Assembly: GCA_017394925.1 (NCBI GenBank)
Contig: JAFPWQ010000242.1
Span: forward strand, 1-5,462
Length of the DNA stretch: 5,462 nt
Reading direction: 5' to 3'
Origin: Synergistaceae bacterium
GTDB taxonomy: Bacteria > Synergistota > Synergistia > Synergistales > Aminobacteriaceae
The translations under genes and the position numbers were made by a program. This document shows, in pieces, positions 1 through 5,462 of this stretch. The notes below the pieces were generated by a model. That model saw only the letters and a list, made by a program, of their open reading frames with translations, ran no database searches and was not told the DNA's origin. Within the stretch, counting starts at the first letter, position 1, and the number at the start of each line of letters is the position of its first letter.

Positions 1-624
1 GCTTCTGTTTAGTCTGAGTGCCTTCGCTAAATCTTCAACTGTAATATTCTTCTGGTAATTATTCTCAATGTATGCAATTGCCTCACGCATGTAAAATTCT
101 CTCAGTCTGCTTGTGATTACCCTTCCGGCATTTTCGGCTGAACGCGTAAGAATGTCCATGAAGATATAAAGATGCCCGATTAAATCAAATTGTGATGCCT
201 CGCTGTTATTCACGATATAAAGCATTTCATCCCGCAATTTTTCTCTGAGTTCAGGAAAATTTGTTCTGTATACAGGTTCTTCATGTGTGAATCCGGCAGT
301 CTCTAATGCCTGTTTCACTCTCAGACCGTCAAACTCAAGCCACGTATATTCCCAGGGATTATTTATATCCGCAACGTACATGTTAATCTGTTCAGGGTAA
401 ATCAAAAAGCCTTCGCCCGCATGAATCTTAAATGTGCTTGTGTGTCCGTGAATGTCATCTGAGTATAAAATGCCTCTTCCGTTAATGACATAATGAAATA
501 AATAATGATTCCTTCTTGCAGGTCCGAATGAATGACCCGGTTCACATGCTTCATATCCGAACTGATATAAGCCTAAATCAACAAAGCTGTGATTAGGAAA
601 AACTGAAAATTTTACTTTATGCAT
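1..624 (-). CDS. AraC-family transcriptional regulator, partial (C-terminal DNA-binding domain cut by window edge)
   Basis: Read on the minus strand, 208 uninterrupted codons run from ATG at 624-622 to the window edge, starting MHKVKFSVFPNHSFVDLGLY. Residues about 15-100 resemble the AraC-type cupin sugar-sensing domain: HYVINGRGIL at 45-53, then the HAGEGFLIYP turn at 68-77 and WEYTWLEFDG at 91-100, a pattern common in MsmR/RafR-like regulators. Residues about 178-208 (REAIAYIENNY, then ITVEDLAKAL) are the first helices of the AraC helix-turn-helix domain; the remaining roughly 80 residues would lie outside. The start is supported by GGAG eight bases upstream and an in-frame TGA at 654-652 with no other ATG between. 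It is divergent from a sugar importer and alpha-galactosidase operon, so it is inferred to be the local activator responding to the imported alpha-galactoside or a derivative. Family is secure; ligand is inference. Confidence 0.93.
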   Translation of the reverse strand, partial: MHKVKFSVFPNHSFVDLGLYQFGYEACEPGHSFGPARRNHYLFHYVINGRGILYSDDIHGHTSTFKIHAGEGFLIYPEQINMYVADINNPWEYTWLEFDGLRVKQALETAGFTHEEPVYRTNFPELREKLRDEMLYIVNNSEASQFDLIGHLYIFMDILTRSAENAGRVITSRLREFYMREAIAYIENNYQKNITVEDLAKALRLNRS

Positions 625-632
625 TGTCTTTG

Positions 633-636
633 CTCC
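633..636 (-). promoter_or_regulatory. Ribosome binding site of the AraC-family gene
   Basis: GGAG on the minus strand, eight bases before the ATG at 624-622. It fixes the start of the regulator gene. Confidence 0.7.
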
Positions 637-649
637 GTATATATGCAGA

Positions 650-663
650 ATTCATGATAATAT
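650..663 (+). promoter_or_regulatory. Distal copy of a 14-bp direct repeat, candidate regulator operator
   Basis: ATTCATGATAATAT matches the copy at 700-713 (ATTCATGAAAGTAT) at 12 of 14 positions, in the same orientation and exactly 50 bp away. AraC-family proteins classically bind direct repeats placed in register on the helix. This copy lies between the predicted start of the regulator transcript (about 673) and the regulator's start codon, so binding here could repress the regulator's own gene or support a DNA loop. The repeat is directly visible; its role is inferred. Confidence 0.45.
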
Positions 664-679
664 GCAAGCATTAAGGCAT

Positions 680-708
680 ATAATAGCAAATATAATGCCA
701 TTCATGAA
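680..708 (-). promoter_or_regulatory. Candidate promoter of the AraC-family gene
   Basis: On the minus strand TTCATG (708-703) is followed after 17 bases by an extended -10, TGC plus TATTAT (688-680; the hexamer at 685-680 matches TATAAT at 5 of 6). Transcription would start near 673, giving a leader of about 50 bases. The -35 is poor, but the extended -10 partly compensates. The -35 half is shared with the plus-strand promoter candidate. Prediction by eye only. Confidence 0.4.
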
Positions 709-713
709 AGTAT
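700..713 (+). promoter_or_regulatory. Proximal copy of the 14-bp direct repeat, candidate activator site overlapping the operon -35
   Basis: ATTCATGAAAGTAT is the second copy of the repeat at 650-663. It contains the perfect 8-bp palindrome TTCATGAA (701-708) and overlaps the predicted -35 of the transporter operon. An activator site overlapping the -35 is the standard class II arrangement for AraC-family activation. The repeat and overlap are seen; the activation is inferred. Confidence 0.45.
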
Positions 714-729
714 AAATCCGTCTTAAAAT
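701..729 (+). promoter_or_regulatory. Candidate promoter of the transporter/alpha-galactosidase operon
   Basis: TTCATG (701-706), a 17-bp spacer, then TAAAAT (724-729; 5 of 6 to TATAAT). The start would fall near 735-736, leaving a leader of about 55 bases to the ATG at 791. The -35 matches TTGACA at only 3 of 6 positions, as expected for an activator-dependent promoter. Two exact TATAAT hexamers at 679-684 and 691-696 on the same strand are alternatives but lack a good -35 at 16-18 bp. Confidence 0.4.
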
Positions 730-772
730 CAAAATTACTTAATTTTTCCCAAAGAACAAAAATTTAAATGTG

Positions 773-778
773 AAGGAG
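773..778 (+). promoter_or_regulatory. Ribosome binding site of the ATPase gene
   Basis: AAGGAG, twelve bases before the ATG at 791. The spacing is longer than the usual 6-9 bases, but no other start codon in this frame lies closer, so the ATG at 791 stands. Confidence 0.65.
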
Positions 779-790
779 TCTGCATAAAAA

Positions 791-1891
791 ATGGCAGGAT
801 TATCGCTTCAGCATATCTGGAAAAAGTATCCGAACGGGTACGAGGCAGTGAAAGATTTCAATCTTGAGATCGCAGACAAGGAATTTATTATCTTTGTCGG
901 TCCGTCAGGGTGCGGAAAGTCAACGACACTCAGAATGATAGCAGGACTTGAAGATATTTCATCAGGGACACTCAAAATCGGCGACAGAATCGTTAATGAT
1001 GTTGAGTCAAAAGACAGGGACATCGCAATGGTGTTTCAGAATTACGCGCTCTATCCTCACATGACGGTTTATGACAACATGGCCTTTGCATTAATGCTCA
1101 AGAAGACCCCGAAAGACGAAATCGACAAGGCAGTACGTGAGGCCGCAAGAATTCTTGAACTCGAAAAAGTTCTTGACCGCAGACCGTCGCAATTATCAGG
1201 AGGTCAGCGTCAGCGCGTGGCAATGGGACGTGCAATAGTCCGAAATCCGCAGGTGTTTCTTATGGATGAGCCGCTCTCGAATCTTGATGCAAAATTACGC
1301 GTTCAGATGAGGGCAGAAATCGCAAAGTTACATGACAGGCTCGGCGCAACGATAATTTATGTTACTCATGACCAGACAGAAGCAATGACACTCGGAACCC
1401 GAATCGTTGTCATGAAGGACGGAATCATTCAGCAGGTAGCATCACCCACAGTGCTGTATAACAAGCCGGATAATATTTTCGTTGCGGGATTCATTGGGTC
1501 GCCTCAGATGAATTTCATTGATGCGAAATTTGACGGCAATTATCTTGTGGCAGGGGGAACAAGTTTTGAGCTTCCCAGAGAGAAAGTAGAAGTACTGCGC
1601 GATAAAGGCTACAGGGGGAAAAATGTCATTATGGGCGTTCGTCCTGAGAATGTCTATGACGCTAAAGTCGAAGCACTTTGCACGCTCACAGCTCCATTCA
1701 GCGCAAAAATTACAGTGTTTGAGCTTCTCGGCTCTGAAGTCCAGTTATATTTTGATTTCGCAGGTTCATCAATGTCTGCAAAAGTCGATCAGTCAAGCCG
1801 GGCAGCAGTTGGAGACACAATGAGCTTTGCATTCGACACGGATAAGATTCATGTGTTCGACAAAGAAACGGAACAGGCCGTAATTCATTAG
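791..1891 (+). CDS. ugpC: Sugar ABC transporter ATP-binding protein, MsmK/UgpC/MalK type
   Basis: Cytoplasmic ATPase that powers a CUT1-type sugar importer; it is expected to act as a dimer on the two permeases encoded downstream. The 366 residues match the usual length of this family. All nucleotide-binding motifs are intact: Walker A GPSGCGKST at 37-45, Q-loop Gln83, signature LSGGQ at 135-139, Walker B VFLMDEP at 155-161 with catalytic Glu160, D-loop SNLD at 163-166 and switch His193. Residues about 236-358 form the C-terminal TOBE/OB regulatory region, with the family hallmarks GVRPE (282-286) and ELLGSE (311-316). The symbol ugpC is the common database name for this ATPase family; glycerol-3-phosphate is not implied, and the alpha-galactosidase context makes msmK a better functional name. 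It is the first gene of the operon and its TAG stop overlaps the next gene's Shine-Dalgarno sequence. Such ATPases often serve several importers, so sharing is possible. Confidence 0.96.
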   Translation: MAGLSLQHIWKKYPNGYEAVKDFNLEIADKEFIIFVGPSGCGKSTTLRMIAGLEDISSGTLKIGDRIVNDVESKDRDIAMVFQNYALYPHMTVYDNMAFALMLKKTPKDEIDKAVREAARILELEKVLDRRPSQLSGGQRQRVAMGRAIVRNPQVFLMDEPLSNLDAKLRVQMRAEIAKLHDRLGATIIYVTHDQTEAMTLGTRIVVMKDGIIQQVASPTVLYNKPDNIFVAGFIGSPQMNFIDAKFDGNYLVAGGTSFELPREKVEVLRDKGYRGKNVIMGVRPENVYDAKVEALCTLTAPFSAKITVFELLGSEVQLYFDFAGSSMSAKVDQSSRAAVGDTMSFAFDTDKIHVFDKETEQAVIH

Positions 1892-1895
1892 GAGG
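1890..1895 (+). promoter_or_regulatory. Ribosome binding site of the binding-protein gene, overlapping the ATPase stop
   Basis: A full AGGAGG starts at the second base of the ATPase TAG stop codon (TAGGAGG) and sits nine bases before the ATG at 1905. This is optimal in sequence and position, fitting the need for abundant binding protein, and suggests translational coupling to the ATPase. Confidence 0.8.
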
Positions 1896-1904
1896 CATGA
1901 AAGA

Positions 1905-3143
1905 ATGAAACGCTTAATGTTAGTTCCGGCATTAGTGCTGTGTTTATGCATGTCAGCATTTGCCGCGCCTGTTGAGATTGAACTTGTGCAGTATAAGCAG
2001 GAAGCACTGAGAACGTTTGACGCACTCGCAAAGAAATTCAATGAGACACACAAGAATATTCACCTCACAATCTCCTCACCGAATGAGCCGATGACGATTC
2101 TCAAAACAAGATTCATCCGCGAGAATTACCCGGATATTATTGGAATAGGCGGAGATATGGACTATTCTAATTTTCAGGATGCAGAATTATTAGCTGACTT
2201 AACCGGCTATAAAGGTCTTGAGAAAATCAAGAAGGCATATATAGACATAATAGACGGCTTAAAGTTTGTGCCAAGACCCGGAGTTTTCGGTGTGCCTTAC
2301 ATGGCCAATGCCGCAGGTGTTCTCTATAACAAAGACATATTTGATGCTCACGGATGGAAGATCCCGGAGTCATGGCCTGAGTTCATGAAGTTATGCGATG
2401 ATATTCAAGCAGCAGGAATACGCCCGATGTTTTTCGGATTCAAAGACACATGGACAACGTTAGCCCCATGGAATGCACTTGCGGTTGATATTGCGCCTGC
2501 TGATGTATGCCAGAATGTAAATCTCGGAAAGACTACATTCACGAAGGAATATCACGAAGTCGCAGAAAAAATTTATGCCATGCTGAAATACGCAGAAGAA
2601 GGTCCGTTTGCTTACGGCTATAATGATGCATGTACAGCATTTGCGCGCGGAGAGTCGGCCATGTTCGTTATCGGGAATTATGCTATTCCTCAGATACTCT
2701 CAGTGAATCCGAAGCTGAATATCGACTCGTTCGTCATGCCCGGAAGAAATGACTCGAATCACACTTTGAATTCGGGCGTGGATATTATGTTCTGCGTTAT
2801 GGATTCATGTCCGCATAAAGAAGCAGCATATGAAGTTCTTGATTTCCTGCTTGAACCTGAAAATATACAGGCATATGTTGACGAGCAGAATTCAGTTCCC
2901 TGTCAGACCGGCGAATTCAGACTCACGCCCATGTTAAACGGCATGAAGAAATATATCGATGCGGGCAGAATGTCAGACTATCATGATCATCATTATCCGT
3001 CAGAGATGGCAGTAGACGCTCAGATTCAGACCTATTTGATTCACGGCGATATTAACGCATTTCTTGCAAGATTCGATAAGGACTGGATACGCTACAACAG
3101 GGACATAATCAGCAAGCTCAAAAATTACATGGCAGCACATTAA
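1905..3143 (+). CDS. Extracellular (periplasmic) sugar-binding protein of the ABC importer
   Basis: Family 1 solute-binding protein (MsmE/RafE/MalE-like), 412 residues, a normal length. Residues 1-20 form a Sec signal peptide: basic MKR start, hydrophobic core LVPALVLCLCMSAF, and a likely cleavage at AFA|AP after residue 20. There is no lipobox (the cysteines at 13 and 15 lack the L-[AS]-[GA] context), so the mature protein should be soluble in a periplasm rather than lipid-anchored. Family-typical stretches are FGVPYMANAAGVLYNKDIF at 128-146, IPESWPEF at 153-160, and ARGESAMFVIGNYAIP at 247-262. It sits between the ATPase and the two permeases, so it delivers sugar to them. Raffinose or related alpha-galactosides are the inferred ligands because alpha-galactosidase follows in the operon; sequence alone does not show specificity. 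The mature part has six cysteines (164, 202, 243, 297, 302, 333); whether any pair is unknown. Confidence 0.93.
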   Translation: MKRLMLVPALVLCLCMSAFAAPVEIELVQYKQEALRTFDALAKKFNETHKNIHLTISSPNEPMTILKTRFIRENYPDIIGIGGDMDYSNFQDAELLADLTGYKGLEKIKKAYIDIIDGLKFVPRPGVFGVPYMANAAGVLYNKDIFDAHGWKIPESWPEFMKLCDDIQAAGIRPMFFGFKDTWTTLAPWNALAVDIAPADVCQNVNLGKTTFTKEYHEVAEKIYAMLKYAEEGPFAYGYNDACTAFARGESAMFVIGNYAIPQILSVNPKLNIDSFVMPGRNDSNHTLNSGVDIMFCVMDSCPHKEAAYEVLDFLLEPENIQAYVDEQNSVPCQTGEFRLTPMLNGMKKYIDAGRMSDYHDHHYPSEMAVDAQIQTYLIHGDINAFLARFDKDWIRYNRDIISKLKNYMAAH

Positions 3144-3146
3144 AGA

Positions 3147-3153
3147 AAGGAGG
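3147..3153 (+). promoter_or_regulatory. Ribosome binding site of the first permease gene
   Basis: AAGGAGG, eleven bases before the ATG at 3165, in the 21-bp gap after the binding-protein stop. No hairpin is visible in the gap, so there is no sign of a terminator or attenuator after the binding-protein gene. Confidence 0.75.
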
Positions 3154-3164
3154 ATATTTACATC

Positions 3165-4016
3165 ATGAAGAGTCAGAACGAAAGAAAACGTACATTTCTG
3201 ATGATTTCAATTCCGATATTATTATTATTCTTCGCGTTCAACACTGTACCATTGATACGGGGATTCATTTACAGTTTTACGAATTTCAGGGGCTACGGCA
3301 AATTTGACTGGGTCGGCTGGAGAAATTATATTGACCTGTTCACAGATACACGCGTCGGCAATTCTTACTGGTTCACGTTCAAGCTGGCACTTGTCGCAAC
3401 GATACTCATTAACATTCTGAGTCTCATTATGGCACTGGCATTGAATGCAAAGATTAAGTTCAAGAGTTTTCTTCGCGGAATGTATTTCATACCCAATATT
3501 CTGGGTGCGTTAGTTGTCGGCTATATCTTCAGCTATATCTTCACATACATACTTCCTGCGATAACTCATGCGGCGAGTATGCTTGCGAGTCGGACGTGGG
3601 CATGGCTTGCAATCGTGATAGTGTGTGCGTGGCAGTCAATCGCAATGAACACGCTAATATATATCTCAGGACTTCAGACTGTACCCGAAGACGTATACGA
3701 GGCAGCAGCTCTTGACGGTGCAACAGGCTGGAATCGATTCCGTTATATTACATTCCCGTTGATTATGCCGTTCTTCACGATTAACATGGTCTTATGCATG
3801 AAGAATAACTTAATGGTCTTCGATCAGATCATGGCATTGACCAAAGGAGGCCCTGCACAAAGCACCGAATCAATTTCGTTCTTAATCTACAATAACGGTA
3901 TGCACGGAGGACAATTCGGTTTTCAGAGCGCAAACGCCGTAATATTCTTCATCGTGATAGTGATAATTTCCGTTCTTCAGTTAAGATTTTTAAACAGGAA
4001 GGAGGAGCAGCTCTAA
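3165..4016 (+). CDS. Sugar ABC transporter permease, MsmF/UgpA/MalF type
   Basis: Inner-membrane subunit, 283 residues, the common length for CUT1 permeases of the MsmF type. About six membrane segments can be read, roughly at 11-34, 70-93, 105-130, 145-168, 195-214 and 255-274. The cytoplasmic EAA loop that docks on the ATPase is at 179-198: EAA at 179-181, Gly185, then ITFP at 195-198. TKGGP (226-230), followed by a Ser/Thr-rich stretch, is also typical of the MalF-like partner in these pairs. It lies 21 bp after the binding protein and its TAA stop shares one base with the ATG of the second permease, so the two are translationally coupled and should form the heterodimeric channel. Substrate is inferred from the alpha-galactosidase downstream. 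A MelD/RafF-like name would be equally valid. Confidence 0.93.
   Translation: MKSQNERKRTFLMISIPILLLFFAFNTVPLIRGFIYSFTNFRGYGKFDWVGWRNYIDLFTDTRVGNSYWFTFKLALVATILINILSLIMALALNAKIKFKSFLRGMYFIPNILGALVVGYIFSYIFTYILPAITHAASMLASRTWAWLAIVIVCAWQSIAMNTLIYISGLQTVPEDVYEAAALDGATGWNRFRYITFPLIMPFFTINMVLCMKNNLMVFDQIMALTKGGPAQSTESISFLIYNNGMHGGQFGFQSANAVIFFIVIVIISVLQLRFLNRKEEQL
3999..4005 (+). promoter_or_regulatory. Ribosome binding site of the second permease gene, inside the first permease
   Basis: AAGGAGG within the last codons of the first permease, ten bases before the ATG at 4016. Together with the TAATG stop/start overlap this decides the start of the second permease and points to coupled translation in roughly equal amounts. 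Confidence 0.78.
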
Positions 4017-4867
4017 TGGCAAACGAAAATATAATCGCAAAAGAAAAATTCAACTGGCCCGTAACGATTCTATTATTGCTCGGACTGTTCACGGTATTAT
4101 TTCCTCTGTACATGACCGTGATAATTGCATTCAAACAGCCAAGTGAAATGACAAACAGCGTAATGGGTTTACTTTCATTCCCGGAGACATGGAGCTTTGA
4201 GAATTTCCGCGAGGCAATGCGCGTTACTGACTTCTGGCGTTCACTGTTCAACAGCTTCTTAATCACCGCCGTAACTATGGTATTCTCAATCATAATTCAT
4301 TCACTCATGGGCTATGCCGTTGCGCGTAACATGAACACGAGCAAGTTTTATCGTTTCAGCTATTTCTATATCGTGAGCGGAATGTTCGTACCCTTTGCGA
4401 TTCTGATGATGCCTCTCGTGAAACAGACCGCACAATTGCATATAGATAATATGTTCGGGGTTATAGTTCTTTATGTCGTGTTCTACATGCCCATGAACGT
4501 ATTGCTTTATGCCGGTTACCTGAAGAATATTCCCATTGCACTTGAAGAAGCAGCACACGTTGACGGCGCATCGACATGGACAACATACTGGAAGATTATT
4601 TTCCCGTTAATGTGGCCTATGCACGCGACTGTTGCAGTTCTTACGGCATTAGGAACATGGAATGACGTAATGACTCCTCTTGTTATCATGTCAGGAAGCG
4701 GAGTAAATACATTGCCTCTTGCACAATTGAACTTTCAGACTCAGTTCGGGACAAATTATAATCTTGCGTTCGCGTCATATCTGCTTGCGTTACTGCCCAT
4801 GCTGATATTTTATCTCGTGGCACAGAAGCAAATAATTAACGGAGTAATCAACGGTGCTGTAAAATAA
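4016..4867 (+). CDS. Sugar ABC transporter permease, MsmG/UgpE/MalG type
   Basis: Second inner-membrane channel subunit, 283 residues, as usual for the MalG-like partner. About six membrane segments are visible, roughly at 16-38, 77-101, 114-134, 147-168, 196-214 and 250-270. The EAA loop is intact at 178-197: EAA at 178-180, VDGAS at 182-186, then IIFPL at 194-198. Further family features are ALGTWND at 211-217 and the C-terminal tail QKQIINGVINGAVK, matching the conserved end of MsmG/MalG proteins that contacts the ATPase dimer. The start codon overlaps the preceding permease stop by one base (TAATG). It completes a full importer: ATPase, binding protein and two permeases, all intact. The next gene follows after 35 bp. 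Confidence 0.93.
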   Translation: MANENIIAKEKFNWPVTILLLLGLFTVLFPLYMTVIIAFKQPSEMTNSVMGLLSFPETWSFENFREAMRVTDFWRSLFNSFLITAVTMVFSIIIHSLMGYAVARNMNTSKFYRFSYFYIVSGMFVPFAILMMPLVKQTAQLHIDNMFGVIVLYVVFYMPMNVLLYAGYLKNIPIALEEAAHVDGASTWTTYWKIIFPLMWPMHATVAVLTALGTWNDVMTPLVIMSGSGVNTLPLAQLNFQTQFGTNYNLAFASYLLALLPMLIFYLVAQKQIINGVINGAVK

Positions 4868-4884
4868 GCTGAAAAAATTTTAAC

Positions 4885-4888
4885 GAGG
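4885..4888 (+). promoter_or_regulatory. Weak ribosome binding site of the alpha-galactosidase gene
   Basis: The best match upstream of the ATG at 4903 is GAGG with 14 intervening bases, in an A-rich gap. It is clearly weaker and more distant than the AGGAGG-type sites of the preceding genes. An in-frame TGA at 4870-4872 with no ATG after it leaves 4903 as the first ATG. Confidence 0.4.
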
Positions 4889-4902
4889 ACGAAAAAAGAT
4901 TT

Positions 4903-5462
4903 ATGGCAATAAGATTTGATGAGGGAAAAAGAATATTCACCCTCACGACAGGAAACACAACGTATCAGATGCAGGCAGATAGCTACGGTTATCTGCTTCA
5001 CCTGTATTATGGCATAAAGACAGAAGGCTTCACTGACTGGGAATTAACGTATGCTGACAGGGGTTTTTCGGGCAGTCCTTATGATTTGGGGAAAGACAGA
5101 ACATATTCCCTTGATGCATTGCCGCAGGAATTCCCCGTGCAGGGTACAGGCGATTACAGAAGCCCCATGCTTATTGTAAGCGATTCAGAAGGCACATACG
5201 GCGCAGATCTTCGTTATGCAGGCCATGAAATAAAACAAGGCAAGTATTCACTCTCAGGACTTCCGGCTGTCTATGCAAATTCCAGTGAAGAATCACAGAC
5301 ACTCATAATCACTCTCAAAAATGAACGCTTAAGTCTGAATGTGAAACTGCTTTACGGAGTCATTCCCGGTAAAGACATAATAACCCGAAGTGTTATAGTC
5401 AGCAATAAGGGAAATAAGACTTTCACGATTCAGAAGCTGTGCAGTTCATGCATTGATTTTAC
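4903..5462 (+). CDS. aga: Alpha-galactosidase, GH36, partial (N-terminal domain only; cut by window edge)
   Basis: Hydrolyses terminal alpha-1,6-galactosyl residues of melibiose, raffinose and related sugars (EC 3.2.1.22). The 186 codons present start MAIRFDEGKR and cover part of the N-terminal beta-sandwich of GH36 enzymes of about 730 residues (the AgaA/RafA/MelA type). Hallmarks: DSYGYLLHLYYG at 26-37, GFSGSPYDLGKDRTYSLDAL at 54-73, PQEFPVQGTGDYRSPML at 74-90, ADLRYAGHEI at 101-110, LSGLPAVYA at 117-125, and IPGKDIITRSVIVSNKG at 154-170. The catalytic (beta/alpha)8 barrel with its two aspartates lies beyond the window, so activity cannot be confirmed here. No signal peptide is present, so the enzyme should be cytoplasmic and act on sugar imported by the transporter just upstream. 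Being 35 bp after the second permease with no terminator between, it is in the same operon. This gene is the main basis for assigning the substrate. Confidence 0.93.
   Translation, partial: MAIRFDEGKRIFTLTTGNTTYQMQADSYGYLLHLYYGIKTEGFTDWELTYADRGFSGSPYDLGKDRTYSLDALPQEFPVQGTGDYRSPMLIVSDSEGTYGADLRYAGHEIKQGKYSLSGLPAVYANSSEESQTLIITLKNERLSLNVKLLYGVIPGKDIITRSVIVSNKGNKTFTIQKLCSSCIDF

Noticed and set aside
700..730. Possible catabolite repression (cre) site near TGAAAGTATAAATCC
   Set aside because: It lacks the central CG and the right half of the cre consensus, and a CcpA-type system is not established for this organism.
741..764. Inverted repeat AATTTTT / AAAAATT with a 10-base loop in the operon leader, possible attenuator or riboswitch
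   Set aside because: The stem is seven A-T pairs only, too weak to act as a terminator, and the leader of about 55 bases is too short for a known riboswitch.
1897..1908. ATG AAA GAA TGA, a three-codon mini-frame whose stop overlaps the binding-protein start
   Set aside because: Its ATG is only one base after the AGGAGG, too close for initiation; the ATG at 1905 has ideal spacing and opens a proper signal peptide.
1793..2053. An 86-codon minus-strand open frame across the ATPase/binding-protein junction
   Set aside because: Antisense to the ATPase C-terminus and the signal peptide region, both clearly coding on the plus strand; no independent support.
2382..2389. A further TTCATGAA inside the binding-protein gene
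   Set aside because: It encodes part of Glu-Phe-Met-Lys in a conserved coding region and lacks the rest of the 14-bp repeat; best taken as chance.
3949..4293. A 114-codon open frame on the minus strand across the junction of the two permeases
   Set aside because: It is antisense to two intact, well-recognised permeases, its translation resembles no family I know, and it is explained by the codon bias of the opposite strand.
4868..4902. Possible terminator between the second permease and the alpha-galactosidase (AAAAAATTTT)
   Set aside because: There is no GC-rich stem before the T-run, so transcription should continue into the alpha-galactosidase gene.

Overview
The window holds one coherent carbohydrate-utilisation locus: a divergently transcribed AraC-family regulator (minus strand, C-terminal end beyond the left edge), and a plus-strand operon encoding a complete CUT1-type sugar ABC importer (ATPase, periplasmic binding protein, two permeases), followed by the start of a GH36 alpha-galactosidase (cut by the right edge). 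The gene content matches the msm/raf type of alpha-galactoside (raffinose, melibiose, stachyose) uptake systems, so the most likely job is importing alpha-galactosides intact and hydrolysing them in the cytoplasm.

Layout: 1-624 (minus) regulator; 625-790 a 166-bp divergent control region carrying a near-perfect 14-bp direct repeat spaced 50 bp apart and candidate back-to-back promoters; 791-1891 MsmK/UgpC-type ATPase; 1905-3143 solute-binding protein with a cleavable signal peptide; 3165-4016 and 4016-4867 the two inner-membrane permeases, overlapping by one base; 4903 to the end, alpha-galactosidase N-terminal domain. All plus-strand genes are separated by gaps of 35 bp or less or overlap, with no visible terminator between them, so they read as one transcript. 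There is no gene-free stretch longer than 300 bases.

Organism: a bacterium with moderate GC, strong Shine-Dalgarno sequences (AGGAGG type) and mixed AGA/CGN arginine codons. The binding protein has an ordinary signal peptide with no lipobox, which fits a diderm with a periplasm better than a typical monoderm Firmicute. An anaerobic gut or rumen diderm (for example Synergistota or Negativicutes) is my guess, but the sequence alone does not settle this. I see no mobile elements, CRISPR, RNA genes or broken genes. This looks like a well-formed member of a known system class rather than a new one; the parts most worth a second look are the regulatory region and the unusual gene order with the ATPase first.
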